NCBI RefSeq assembly: GCF_003725415.1
Contig: NZ_RJQC01000001.1
Span: forward strand, 886,338-931,075
Length of the DNA stretch: 44,738 nucleotides
Reading direction: 5' to 3'
From: Absicoccus porci
GTDB lineage: Bacteria > Bacillota_I > Bacilli_A > Erysipelotrichales > Erysipelotrichaceae
The translations under genes and the position numbers were made by a program. Shown here piece after piece: positions 26,352 to 34,263 of the stretch; within the stretch, counting starts at the first letter, position 1; each line of letters starts with the position of its first letter. Below the pieces are notes generated by a model, which was not told the origin of the DNA, made no database searches, and worked only from the letters and a program-made list of their open reading frames with translations.

Positions 26352-27495
26352 GTAGCCATTTCAACCATAACGTTTGAAACCATAATTCCGATTTTGAAAA
26401 TTTACGTTTTGTTAAAACGGGATGAATGATCTTTTTCACTTTTCTGGCCTGACCACTACTATCTTTCATTTTTACTTCGATAATGCATTTCTTCTTTAAA
26501 ACACGAAATTCCACATATGAATGATGCATTCGATCCTGACCAATACTGGATGGTTGTATTTTTTTCCCATTGATCTTGATCCAGACAATTTTTTCATCTG
26601 GGCCGAATACCACACGAACCAAACGATTTTTCATCGTTATGATTTGAAATGAAGATGTTGATAATTGTTGCGACTTTTGTTGTAAGTGAATTTGTTGTTG
26701 ATCTTCTACGATCCAAGTTCGATTTTGCACCTCCAGATTGGGTGTCAATGTTTGAGAGATAATTCTTTCTTCTGTTTTCACAGTTCCATCTTCAGCAATT
26801 ATCTTTTTAGTCATACTTTTGTTTCCAAAATCATCAATAGTAGATGGTAAAAGAAAATCGGTTTCATTTCCTGTGATTTTTTCCATTTGAGATTGATTTT
26901 CCAAATGAAACGATTCTGGCTCCACTAAAGATACATTGTTTAATGATTGTTGTTTTATTGGTACTGGTAATTGATATTGGCTTTCTTCTTGAACAACACT
27001 TTCGACAGTATAGTTAACTCCTGTATTTGCATTTTCATACAATGGTACACTGGATTGTAATGGTTGATTTTCTTCTGCTGTCTTTGTATCATCCTCATCC
27101 GCTATGCGATTGATTTGTGACTTTTCATCCATATAATGCCATGTCTGGATATCCCCTTTTCTATCCTGACATTGTATGTAAGCAAAATATGTTCCAGCAT
27201 CTTTACATAAATATGTCATTTCGGTTTGTGCTTGTAAAAATTCCGTTTGTTTATTATGTTCAATAATCAATGTGGATTGATCCAACAAATTACCGGTACA
27301 CTGTATATTAATTTGTGCTTCGGATGTATACCCATTGTTTTCAACCGAATATGTACAATTTGGTAATTCTTGGTTTCTTTTTTCCGATTCTTGGTCGACA
27401 AACGCAACATCTTCGACCCTTTCATTCATTAGAGTGCTATCGACTTGCATCATGGGATTCGCAAGCATGATCATTGGCATCCAAACTGCATTCAT
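26344..27495 (-). CDS. Hypothetical protein of the T7SS operon, Ig-like beta segments
   Basis: 383 residues, family not recognised. The N-terminus is hydrophobic and Met-rich (MNAVWMPMIMLANPMMQ), possibly a signal or anchor. A Cys-bearing beta segment follows (about 50-130: IQCTGNLLDQSTLIIEHNKQ, YLCKDAGTYFAYIQCQDRKG), then a charged low-complexity linker, and a second Ig-like region (about 265-370: LVRVVFGPDEKIVWIKINGK, YVEFRVLKKKCIIEVKM). The C-terminus is basic with KWLHG. It starts at the ATG at 27495 (GGAGG 6 bases upstream), overlapping the kinase-like stop by 4 bases. It occupies the place of EsaA-like parts in other systems, but it is not similar to EsaA by eye. Confidence 0.5.
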   Translation of the reverse strand: MNAVWMPMIMLANPMMQVDSTLMNERVEDVAFVDQESEKRNQELPNCTYSVENNGYTSEAQINIQCTGNLLDQSTLIIEHNKQTEFLQAQTEMTYLCKDAGTYFAYIQCQDRKGDIQTWHYMDEKSQINRIADEDDTKTAEENQPLQSSVPLYENANTGVNYTVESVVQEESQYQLPVPIKQQSLNNVSLVEPESFHLENQSQMEKITGNETDFLLPSTIDDFGNKSMTKKIIAEDGTVKTEERIISQTLTPNLEVQNRTWIVEDQQQIHLQQKSQQLSTSSFQIITMKNRLVRVVFGPDEKIVWIKINGKKIQPSSIGQDRMHHSYVEFRVLKKKCIIEVKMKDSSGQARKVKKIIHPVLTKRKFSKSELWFQTLWLKWLHG

Positions 27496-28763
27496 CTTAT
27501 TTGCCTCCATAATTGATAGAATTCACTATCATGTCCTTCTTGCTTAAAAAAATGTACTAAAGTAGATGGTAATTGTGTGATTTCTCTTTTCTGGGATCGT
27601 AAAAATAAACAATATTCAAGAAAATGATTCGCAAAAGAATCAGAAATTGGTTTCGAACTTGGCCATTGAATCATTTGTTTCCAGGCCTTTTCAGATACGA
27701 TGATGTGATGTTTTAAACAATAGAGAAGAAAAGCGTCCATTTTAGACATCGATTGTTTCTTTGATAGATGTTCTACATAATGATCAAGCCAAGTCTGTGT
27801 CGGCGGGTCATCCACCCATTCCAATAAATCTGCTGATTCATCGAGAATTTTTTCCTTTGTAGAAATCGGAATGTGTTGATTGATATATTCACAAATTGAA
27901 CGATCTTTTGTTTGTATAGCCTGATGAATTAAAAAGGCAGCCGTTTTGGGATTTTCATAGACATCCTTTGAAATCCATCCATTTTCTATCCATACATATA
28001 GATTAGCATTTTCTTGGGCTTTGTAAGCCAAAAGAAAATCCTGACTCGATCCCGAAGATAAATAAATATCAATTCTATTCCATTTCGAATGAAAAGAAGG
28101 AGTCACCAAGAAGACAGACAGATTCAACAAGATAAGAGCAACTACCAATCTTTTCAAACGAAGGGTCCATAGAAAGAATGTTTTTGAGGCAGGTAATAAA
28201 TGACTCATTGGATATAGAAAACGAATCATCTTTTTTAATCCCATTTGATCGATCTTTTCCCTTTTATGCTTTTGTACGTCTTGATTAAATGCCGAAGCCG
28301 ATACGATTGCTTCATTTCCTATTTCAATACAGGAGTTAAAATCAATCAAATACACATGGGATGAATGAACTAAGAGATTTTGAGGCTTCAGATCCACATA
28401 TACATATCCTAGTTGATGGAGCGATTCCATCCAATGCATCATTTGACAAATAAATCGTTGCCGGTAATGTGTTTTTAATAATGGATGCTTTCTGATCCAT
28501 ACATCCAGAGTTTCTGCCTGAATATAAGTTTCTACAAGCATATATGCAACATCATTTTCTTTTACATCAACAAGTTCAGGAATATACGGATCCTGCCAAT
28601 GGGAAAGAACATCTAGTTCTTTTCGCCATTGATGAATCAAAATAGGATTGGCTCTTTTTAAAACCCCTTTTTCTACATATTTTTTACCGGTTCGTACATC
28701 TTTGACCAAAACCACCCATGAAGTTTCGGTATGTTTAAATAGATGAATCCGTTGATACTTCAT
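27492..28763 (-). CDS. Membrane Ser/Thr protein kinase-like protein, EssB (YukC)-like position
   Basis: 423 residues. Residues about 1-180 have a protein kinase fold: MLVETYIQAETLDVWIRKHP hinge, catalytic loop YVYVDLKPQNLLV (about 120-130) and LIDFNSC in place of DFG (about 138). The Asp, Lys and Asn of the loop and the metal-binding Asp are all kept. No Gly-rich loop is visible. A membrane segment follows (about 201-222, LVVALILLNLSVFLVTP), then a roughly 190-residue outer alpha-helical domain. EssB/YukC in type VII systems has this pseudokinase - membrane - outer domain layout but no intact catalytic loop. Starts at 28763 with GGGGTG upstream, overlapping the FHA gene by 29 bases. Confidence 0.75.
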   Translation of the reverse strand: MKYQRIHLFKHTETSWVVLVKDVRTGKKYVEKGVLKRANPILIHQWRKELDVLSHWQDPYIPELVDVKENDVAYMLVETYIQAETLDVWIRKHPLLKTHYRQRFICQMMHWMESLHQLGYVYVDLKPQNLLVHSSHVYLIDFNSCIEIGNEAIVSASAFNQDVQKHKREKIDQMGLKKMIRFLYPMSHLLPASKTFFLWTLRLKRLVVALILLNLSVFLVTPSFHSKWNRIDIYLSSGSSQDFLLAYKAQENANLYVWIENGWISKDVYENPKTAAFLIHQAIQTKDRSICEYINQHIPISTKEKILDESADLLEWVDDPPTQTWLDHYVEHLSKKQSMSKMDAFLLYCLKHHIIVSEKAWKQMIQWPSSKPISDSFANHFLEYCLFLRSQKREITQLPSTLVHFFKQEGHDSEFYQLWRQIR

Positions 28764-29715
28764 GGAACACCCCTGTTTGATTCGCAAAGCGAAGAATCAT
28801 ACCATCTTTCAGACGCATTTTTCGCTGCACTTTCTTATCATTTAAAAATGTGCCATTACTGGATTTTAGATCCATGATATAAAATCGACTATTCTGGCAT
28901 AAAATTTTTGCGTGTTTCATAGAAATTTCTTTATCGGTTAAACGAATATCACATGCCATGGATCGACCAATCAAATTCACTTCATACAGTAGATCATATC
29001 GCTGATCATTTATAGAAAGATAGGCCACTGATTGATTCAGCTGTCCTAAAATATGAGTTTGTGTATCCCTTGAATCCATTGTCCTTGCTGGTTCCATATT
29101 CGATTGATACACCACATGCATAGGCTCAGCCACTTTAAATGTTTGATGTCGTTTTCTTCGAAAAAAACGTGTTGGATAGTACTTATGACGAACGGCATCG
29201 AGTCCCATCACTAAATTGGTTAAGGAAGCTTCCTTACTTTGTGAGAATTTCATTAAGAAACCAATGATTTCAAAAGATGTCGTTGTTTGTAGATGTTCAC
29301 ATATGTATGAAATCCAAACCTTACATATATCGTTCTGTTGCATCCATTGTTCCACTCCTACTGGTGCAACGATATAACGAAACGAATCTCCATATGGACT
29401 TACAAACACAAAATCAGGTTCCATGATCACTGGTTTATTACGATTCGCATTGATCATATCTTCAAATAAATGATGCAAGAATATATATCCTTCTTGTTCT
29501 TCAAAAACATGTTGTACAAAAACATCACCCAATCGAAGAAAATCACCTATTTGATAAGTGATTATTTGTGACTCTGCTTCCCATATGCCGGTTATACAAT
29601 TTTGATCCACCTCCATTTTGTGAAAAACACCCATATCAAGCCACGTTTGATCTTTTAATTTGAGTTTTATCATCTGTGGAGATGAATATACGATATCGAT
29701 CCAATCTTTCATCAT
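28735..29715 (-). CDS. FHA-domain protein with N-terminal DUF6382-like region
   Basis: About 326 residues. The first 170 residues resemble the DUF6382-type region found before FHA domains in Firmicutes type VII loci. The C-terminal part (about 240-315) is an FHA domain: EVNLIGRSMACDIRLTD, EISMKHAKI, LKSSNGTFLNDKKV; the Arg, Ser-x-x-His and Asn of the phospho-Thr pocket are all there. It would read Thr phosphorylation, plausibly by the kinase encoded next to it. It is the first gene of the operon, with GAGGG upstream; two ATG codons (29715, 29712) and a GTG (29721) are close together and I chose 29715. Confidence 0.75.
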   Translation of the reverse strand: MMKDWIDIVYSSPQMIKLKLKDQTWLDMGVFHKMEVDQNCITGIWEAESQIITYQIGDFLRLGDVFVQHVFEEQEGYIFLHHLFEDMINANRNKPVIMEPDFVFVSPYGDSFRYIVAPVGVEQWMQQNDICKVWISYICEHLQTTTSFEIIGFLMKFSQSKEASLTNLVMGLDAVRHKYYPTRFFRRKRHQTFKVAEPMHVVYQSNMEPARTMDSRDTQTHILGQLNQSVAYLSINDQRYDLLYEVNLIGRSMACDIRLTDKEISMKHAKILCQNSRFYIMDLKSSNGTFLNDKKVQRKMRLKDGMILRFANQTGVFHEVSTDSSI

Positions 29716-29737
29716 CTTCACCCTCTTTTATGTTTTC

Positions 29738-29765
29738 TATATACTAATACGTGGAGAATCGACAA
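29738..29765 (-). promoter_or_regulatory. Possible promoter of the T7SS operon
   Basis: TTGTCG (29760-29765, minus strand) and TATATA (29738-29743), spacer 16, about 23 bases upstream of the FHA-protein start. It overlaps the -35 box of the divergent gene, so the two may compete for polymerase. Confidence 0.5.
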
Positions 29766-29787
29766 AAGAGCTAAATTATTTTAAAAT
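29759..29787 (+). promoter_or_regulatory. Promoter of the divergent membrane-protein gene, leaderless geometry
   Basis: TCGACA (29759-29764) and TAAAAT (29782-29787), 17 bases apart, each one mismatch from consensus. The ATG at 29794 is 7 bases after the -10 box, the expected transcription start. Confidence 0.5.
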
Positions 29788-29793
29788 ATTTTT

Positions 29794-30330
29794 ATGTTGA
29801 AAAAATGGAATCCAATCCATGCCTATTTGATCAATCCTCTAATCAATCTTTTGAGTTTGTTATTGATCAATATCTGGTATGATAATTTCACCTACATTGC
29901 AAACACCCTACATTTGCGATTTTATGTTCTATTATGGGCATGCAGCACTTTATATGGATTCTTGATCTATCCATTACAAATCTGGGATACTCTTTCCATC
30001 CCCTATAATAAAAAAAGGCATGCTTTATATTGTTTAGGCATGCTCATATGTGTTTTTATTCCTTATTTTCCTTCTTATCCTTTTTGGATCAACGATTTAC
30101 ATGTTTGGCTATTTATCTTCAGTTTTGGAGCAACAGTTTATGAATGGCTCAAAACATTACCTGTTCTAGCCATAATATCTAAAAAATGGTGTATTGTTCT
30201 TATCACAACTTTTCTTTTTTGTTTAATGACCTACATTTGGCTTGGTCATATGACTGGTTTTACGGAATCATTGGCATCGATTTCTTTAAATATTGTCCTC
30301 TATCTCATGCAAAAAAACCTATCTATTTGA
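29794..30330 (+). CDS. Multi-pass membrane protein next to the T7SS operon
   Basis: 178 residues with about five membrane segments (for example LINPLINLLSLLLINIW, HLRFYVLLWACSTLYGFLIYPL, ALYCLGMLICVFIPYFP and CIVLITTFLFCLMTYIWLG). I do not recognise the family. It is divergent from the T7SS operon and shares its control region, so it could be a partner of the secretion machine, but nothing in its sequence proves it. There is no ribosome site before the ATG; an in-frame TAA lies 15 bases upstream, so the start is fixed, and translation from a leaderless mRNA is likely. It ends in a terminator that also faces the gene at 30343. Confidence 0.6.
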   Translation: MLKKWNPIHAYLINPLINLLSLLLINIWYDNFTYIANTLHLRFYVLLWACSTLYGFLIYPLQIWDTLSIPYNKKRHALYCLGMLICVFIPYFPSYPFWINDLHVWLFIFSFGATVYEWLKTLPVLAIISKKWCIVLITTFLFCLMTYIWLGHMTGFTESLASISLNIVLYLMQKNLSI

Positions 30331-30345
30331 TGGATAGGCTTTTTA
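30311..30345. terminator. Bidirectional terminator between two convergent membrane-protein genes
   Basis: CCTATC (30318-30323) pairs with GATAGG (30333-30338), with T-runs on both strands (CTTTTT on plus; seven T on minus). It ends the 29794 gene and the 30343 gene. Confidence 0.75.
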
Positions 30346-31596
30346 GACTTGTTCTTCTGCTGGATTGATATTCATTTGTGATAATTTATCTAAATATCCT
30401 TGTGCTTTGGAAACAAAACTCATTTTATTTCCCATGGCAACCACTCGTTTAAAATATACATCTGCCAATGGATAATCTTGTTCAACAAACGAAATCAAAC
30501 CAATATAATAACTAGCATCCACTTGTTGACAAGCAACTCGTGCGGTTTGCAATCGCTTTAAATAATATTTTCGACAAGTATTTAATTCACCATTCATCAA
30601 GTCAATCTTATTCTGGATAGAAGCCATTTCTTCACTAGTAGCCATCACGCTTGAAAAAGTAGTACGTTGTGTTACTTTTTTCAATTCTTCCTTACAACGT
30701 TCGATAGAATGTTCATCTTTTAATAAATAATAAATATAAGCCATCAATGTCCAATATTGAATGACACTCATTTTATCTTTCTTTGGAAATCTCGTTAAAA
30801 CATCTTGCGCAAGTTCTGGTTCATCCATGTAAATTAAACATTGTGCTAATATGGTATGCATCTGTAAATGTACCTTTTTGCCTCTTGTAGAATACATGAT
30901 AATGGCAGACGCACACATTTCTGGATCACATTGATCATACAATAAAGAAACAATAGGCACGATATTACTGGAACGATAACGCGATAGAATATTGAAAGAA
31001 AATAAGAACACCAAAAATCCAACGATCAATATCCAAATATTGCTAACTAAGAAAATCACACAGACGACAGCAATCAAGCCCAAAGTATAAATCAATTGGA
31101 TTTTTTGTGATGTCTTACGGCACATATCAGCCAATTCTTTGACTTCCATTTTTAATGGATGCCGCAATGTATACATCCGGACCAATTCCTGATCTGGCGT
31201 TAAAACACCGGAAGTAAAATCTCCAGCTTTTCCAAACTTGAGTTGAATCATACCTACAATACAAGCAATGGCTACTGGAATGACAAGGGCAATACCAATA
31301 TATAAGAATACTTCTGGCACAAAGATCATCAACATGATGATGATAAATGGTGAAATATTCCATTTTTCACCAACAAATTCCATTAAACGAATAATATTAA
31401 CGATACCGGCAATGGACAATCCGCTCATCGCATAAAACATAAGTTGATTTTGTTGAATATAAGAAATGACTTCACTTGGATATAAAGACATGTACACATC
31501 CATATGTTGATTTACCGAAATAAACGCAATCACACAACCCACGGCAAAGCCTATCAACATACTGATCAAATGTGACTTACAACGATATCTCCACAT
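30343..31596 (-). CDS. Membrane protein with C-terminal helical (TPR-like) repeats
   Basis: 417 residues. Four to six membrane segments in the first half (LISMLIGFAVGCVIAFISV, LMFYAMSGLSIAGIVNI, FIIIMLMIFVPEVFLYIGIAL, LIYTLGLIAVVCVIFLV and IWILIVGFLVFLFSFNIL). The second half (about 240-417) is alpha-helical with repeats such as LAQCLIYMDEPELAQDVL, YWTLMAYIYYLLKDEHSIERC and SYYIGLISFVEQDYPLADVYF, which look like TPR units. The function is unknown; it may be tied to the neighbouring type VII genes, though it has its own transcription unit. Start at 31596, with GGAGG upstream; the 31608 ATG overlaps that site. Confidence 0.6.
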   Translation of the reverse strand: MWRYRCKSHLISMLIGFAVGCVIAFISVNQHMDVYMSLYPSEVISYIQQNQLMFYAMSGLSIAGIVNIIRLMEFVGEKWNISPFIIIMLMIFVPEVFLYIGIALVIPVAIACIVGMIQLKFGKAGDFTSGVLTPDQELVRMYTLRHPLKMEVKELADMCRKTSQKIQLIYTLGLIAVVCVIFLVSNIWILIVGFLVFLFSFNILSRYRSSNIVPIVSLLYDQCDPEMCASAIIMYSTRGKKVHLQMHTILAQCLIYMDEPELAQDVLTRFPKKDKMSVIQYWTLMAYIYYLLKDEHSIERCKEELKKVTQRTTFSSVMATSEEMASIQNKIDLMNGELNTCRKYYLKRLQTARVACQQVDASYYIGLISFVEQDYPLADVYFKRVVAMGNKMSFVSKAQGYLDKLSQMNINPAEEQV

Positions 31597-31608
31597 TATA
31601 ACCTCCAA

Positions 31609-31803
31609 CTAGAAATACAAATGCATCCAACCATTCTTCCAATTAAAATATAAAAAATAGACCTCAATTAAATTTTGCGGTCACATCACATGCAAATGTT
31701 TTTCATATCAAACTTTTCATTTCGAAAGACTCATGTCTAACTACAAGAAAAGTTTATGTTATTTTATTTAAAAATGCAAGAATGGCACTCTTTGTCAAAA
31801 GAA
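31609..31803. other. Intergenic region of about 195 bp, AT-rich
   Basis: It contains one plausible minus-strand promoter for the gene at 31596 (TTGCAT and TTTAAT 17 bases apart, about 60-90 bases upstream of the start). No gene, repeat or RNA was recognised here. Confidence 0.4.
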
Positions 31804-31826
31804 AAGAATCGATATTTTATCGATTC
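31804..31826 (-). terminator. Terminator of the comB-like gene
   Basis: On the minus strand AGAATCGATA/TATCGATTCT with a 3-base loop, followed by TTTCTTTT. It includes the stop codon at 31817. Confidence 0.75.
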
Positions 31827-32494
31827 TTCTCAACAACATTTCCGTTCTTTGTCACTTGGATCACAAAATCAAAACGATTGACGTCTGTACACAATGCAAA
31901 ATCTTCTTCCGGAAAAATAAGATTTGCTGGATCAAAAAATTTAGCACCAGCGCCATTTTTCAAAGCTTCTACTTCTTGCTCGATTGGAAATTCCTTCTTT
32001 TCCAGTAATGCCTTTATATACTTTGCACATAAAAGATCTTCATCAGCACGTGAAACGCCTTGGTTACCCATTGCCACAATGGAAACACAGTCCGGATTCT
32101 TTTGCTGGATATATTTAGTCACTGCTTTCGCATTCACTATAGAAGCCGTAACAATTTCATCAGCCCCTTTTGCATTCACAATACCTTGTGTTCCTGCAGA
32201 AGTTGTATGAATGATCGTTTTATGCGAAAAATCAATATTTGCGACTTCGCATGGTGAATTTCCAAAATCACATCCATCTACTTTCGCACCTTTTCGCTCA
32301 CCAAATAAATACCAATCTGGATGTTTTGCTTTTAAGGCAAAGGCTTGATCTAAATCACCAATCGGAATAATTCGCTCCGCTCCTTGTTGAAACAAATAAC
32401 ACTCTAAACTAAATGCTCGAAATACATCAATAATAACAGTTAATCCTTTCGCTTGTTTAGCTCCGTCAATACATTCCAAAATATTGATTTCCAT
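31817..32494 (-). CDS. 2-phosphosulfolactate phosphatase family protein (ComB-like)
   Basis: 225 residues with the family features: VIIDVFRAFSLECYLFQQGAERIIPI, LFGERKGAKVDGCDFGNSP, IIHTTSAGTQGIVNA and a closing NRFDFVIQV. The archetype ComB removes phosphate from 2-phosphosulfolactate in coenzyme M synthesis. In Firmicutes the same fold is common without a coenzyme M pathway, so the true substrate is unknown. The Bacillus competence gene comB is unrelated. Follows the ricin/3D gene by 10 bases. Confidence 0.8.
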   Translation of the reverse strand: MEINILECIDGAKQAKGLTVIIDVFRAFSLECYLFQQGAERIIPIGDLDQAFALKAKHPDWYLFGERKGAKVDGCDFGNSPCEVANIDFSHKTIIHTTSAGTQGIVNAKGADEIVTASIVNAKAVTKYIQQKNPDCVSIVAMGNQGVSRADEDLLCAKYIKALLEKKEFPIEQEVEALKNGAGAKFFDPANLIFPEEDFALCTDVNRFDFVIQVTKNGNVVEKNR

Positions 32495-32504
32495 ATTCTT
32501 TCAC

Positions 32505-33266
32505 CTACCAATCCGTAGCAACATCTAATTGAGTGGCATTGCTTTGCGCAAATGAACCCGTATCACAAACAATTCCCATACCCAAAGAAGTAGGAAGGAT
32601 TGTTCCATATGGTCGAATGCTCAAATTCGCTGCCACCATGACATATGCCCCATACATTTTAGCACCATCGGCTCTTTCCCAATAGTCCCCTTGTACACCA
32701 TGTGCCTTTAAATTGGATACAACACTTGACATATCTAAATTATAATACGTTTCTTTACCGGAAGGTCCTTCAATAGATCCAGCACTAGCACTTAATACAG
32801 GACCTGTCCAAGTAGACGTTGACTCAATATTCCATTCGGCATTTTCAGCTTTAGTAGCACACACCGTTTGCCCATTCACACTCAGTGTATATTTCTTATT
32901 GGCTTGGCTTGTTACTTGATAGTGATCGCCCACTTTTTCAATTAACCATTCTTGTTTCTTTGAATCATTTTCATCTTCCATTTGAACTTGCTTTTTTGAA
33001 TAGGTCAACACTTGTTGACTCGCTTGGTTTTTAATCAAAAAGGTTCCATCGTCTTGATTGATAATATCCCATTTTTGCGTACTATCATTCGCAACAGTTG
33101 ATAATTGTACATTTTGATTCATCATCAAGGCCGTATTGGAAATATGACTAATCTGATAGGAACCAGAAGGTAAGGTATCTTTTGCCGATACAACAGAAAC
33201 TTGCGAAAAACAACAGATAAAGCTCAACACAAACCATGTAATCATTCGTATATATTTCGTTCTCAT
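32505..33266 (-). CDS. Secreted protein, ricin-type beta-trefoil plus 3D-like double-psi barrel domain
   Basis: 253 residues. A signal peptide (MRTKYIRMITWFVLSFICCFSQVSVVSA) is followed by a ricin-like region (about 35-150) with two Q-x-W motifs (STQKWDII, KKQEWLIE). The C-terminal part (about 160-253) resembles 3D / lytic transglycosylase-type domains, ending LGMGIVCDTGS, then QLDVATDW, like the DTGG...IDVF end of 3D domains. The likely role is cell wall binding and cleavage, or carbohydrate binding. The start at 33266 has AAAGGA upstream. It sits just after the tRNA terminator and before the comB-like gene. Confidence 0.65.
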   Translation of the reverse strand: MRTKYIRMITWFVLSFICCFSQVSVVSAKDTLPSGSYQISHISNTALMMNQNVQLSTVANDSTQKWDIINQDDGTFLIKNQASQQVLTYSKKQVQMEDENDSKKQEWLIEKVGDHYQVTSQANKKYTLSVNGQTVCATKAENAEWNIESTSTWTGPVLSASAGSIEGPSGKETYYNLDMSSVVSNLKAHGVQGDYWERADGAKMYGAYVMVAANLSIRPYGTILPTSLGMGIVCDTGSFAQSNATQLDVATDW

Positions 33267-33285
33267 AAAGGTATCCTTTCCACAT

Positions 33286-33316
33286 ATAAAAAAACTGAAT
33301 GATATACCATTCAGTT
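33286..33316 (-). terminator. Terminator of the tRNA-Ser transcript
   Basis: On the minus strand AACTGAATG/CATTCAGTT with a 6-base loop, followed by TTTTTATATG. It lies 45 bases downstream of the tRNA. Confidence 0.85.
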
Positions 33317-33361
33317 TCAATGTGTATGATAATACCTTAAAACAGGTCTATTTGTCAAATC

Positions 33362-33450
33362 TGGCGGAGCCGGAGGGATTCGAACCCTCGGGGCCGTTAA
33401 GCCTACCCGAATTCCAATCGGGCCCGTTATGTCCACTTCGATACGGCTCC
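33362..33450 (-). tRNA. tRNA-Ser(GGA)
   Basis: An 89-base minus-strand tRNA with encoded CCA: acceptor stem GGAGCCG/CGGCTCC, anticodon stem CCCGA/TCGGG around a 7-base loop TTGGAAT (anticodon GGA), a long variable arm typical of class II tRNAs, and a T-arm GAGGGTTCGAATCCCTC. It reads UCC and UCU codons. Confidence 0.95.
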
Positions 33451-33490
33451 ATAGCCACTTTATTCTACACAAAGAAAATGGCTATGTCAA
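33450..33490 (-). promoter_or_regulatory. tRNA-Ser promoter with flanking inverted repeat
   Basis: TTGACA (33485-33490, minus strand) and TAGAAT (33462-33467), 17 bases apart, put the start about 5 bases before the tRNA. CATAGCCA (33450-33457) and TGGCTATG (33479-33486) are an 8-bp inverted repeat that brackets the -10 box and touches the -35 box. Confidence 0.7.
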
Positions 33491-33496
33491 TCAAAA

Positions 33497-34225
33497 TTAA
33501 ATCGCATTTGACAATACTTTTCCAATGGAATCATGAATCACTAAATCTGCTTGATCATCCATCGGCGTTGCATCCCGATTAATCAAAACCAAGTGTTTGC
33601 CACGGAAATAACGAATCAATCCCGCTGCCGGATAAACCACTAAGCTTGTTCCTCCAACAATCAACAAATCAGCCTTTTCAATCGCATCAACCGCTGCATA
33701 TATTGTACCTTCATCCAATCCTTCTTCATATAAAACAACATTCGGTTTAATGATATTTCCACACTTTGGACAGCGTGGAATCCCCTTCTCATCACGAGCA
33801 GCGATAGTTTGTTCTAGATCATAATGTGCATGACAATGCATACACGTATTTTTTAACACGGAACCATGCAATTCATAAACCACTTTGGATCCTGCTTTTT
33901 GATGTAATCCATCAATATTCTGTGTTACGATTGCCTTTAATTTTCCCATTTTTTCTAGTTTTGCTAAAGCTTTATGCGCCGCATTTGGTTGGGCATCTGG
34001 AAAAATCATTTGATTAAAATAAAATTCGTAAAATTCTTCTGGATTAGAAAGAAAAAATGAATGACTAATCATCTGTTCCGCTGGATAACGATATTGTTTT
34101 TTATATAACCCATTATCGCTTCGAAAATCAGGAATATTACTTTCTGTTGAAACACCAGCACCACCAAAAAATACAATATTGTTTGAAGCATCGATCCATT
34201 GATGCAATTGCTCAATATCTGTCAT
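33497..34225 (-). CDS. Sir2-family NAD-dependent deacylase
   Basis: 242 residues with sirtuin motifs: GAGVSTESNIPDFRS (typical GAGxSxxSGIPDFR, with the usual Gly replaced by Asn), TQNIDGLHQKAG, catalytic His in YELHGS, and two zinc CxxC pairs (CMHC, CPKC). GTSLVVYPAAG follows. It removes acyl groups from lysines using NAD. Length is normal for a bacterial class III / CobB-like sirtuin. The ATG at 34225 has AAGGAAG upstream. It lies after the clpB terminator. Confidence 0.92.
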   Translation of the reverse strand: MTDIEQLHQWIDASNNIVFFGGAGVSTESNIPDFRSDNGLYKKQYRYPAEQMISHSFFLSNPEEFYEFYFNQMIFPDAQPNAAHKALAKLEKMGKLKAIVTQNIDGLHQKAGSKVVYELHGSVLKNTCMHCHAHYDLEQTIAARDEKGIPRCPKCGNIIKPNVVLYEEGLDEGTIYAAVDAIEKADLLIVGGTSLVVYPAAGLIRYFRGKHLVLINRDATPMDDQADLVIHDSIGKVLSNAI

Positions 34226-34263
34226 ACAAACACTTCCTTTTCATTAATTCCATTATACGCCAA

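Noticed and set aside
31817..32494. comB as a competence gene partner of the ComK-like regulator
   Set aside because: The protein is the phosphosulfolactate phosphatase type; the shared gene name is coincidental.
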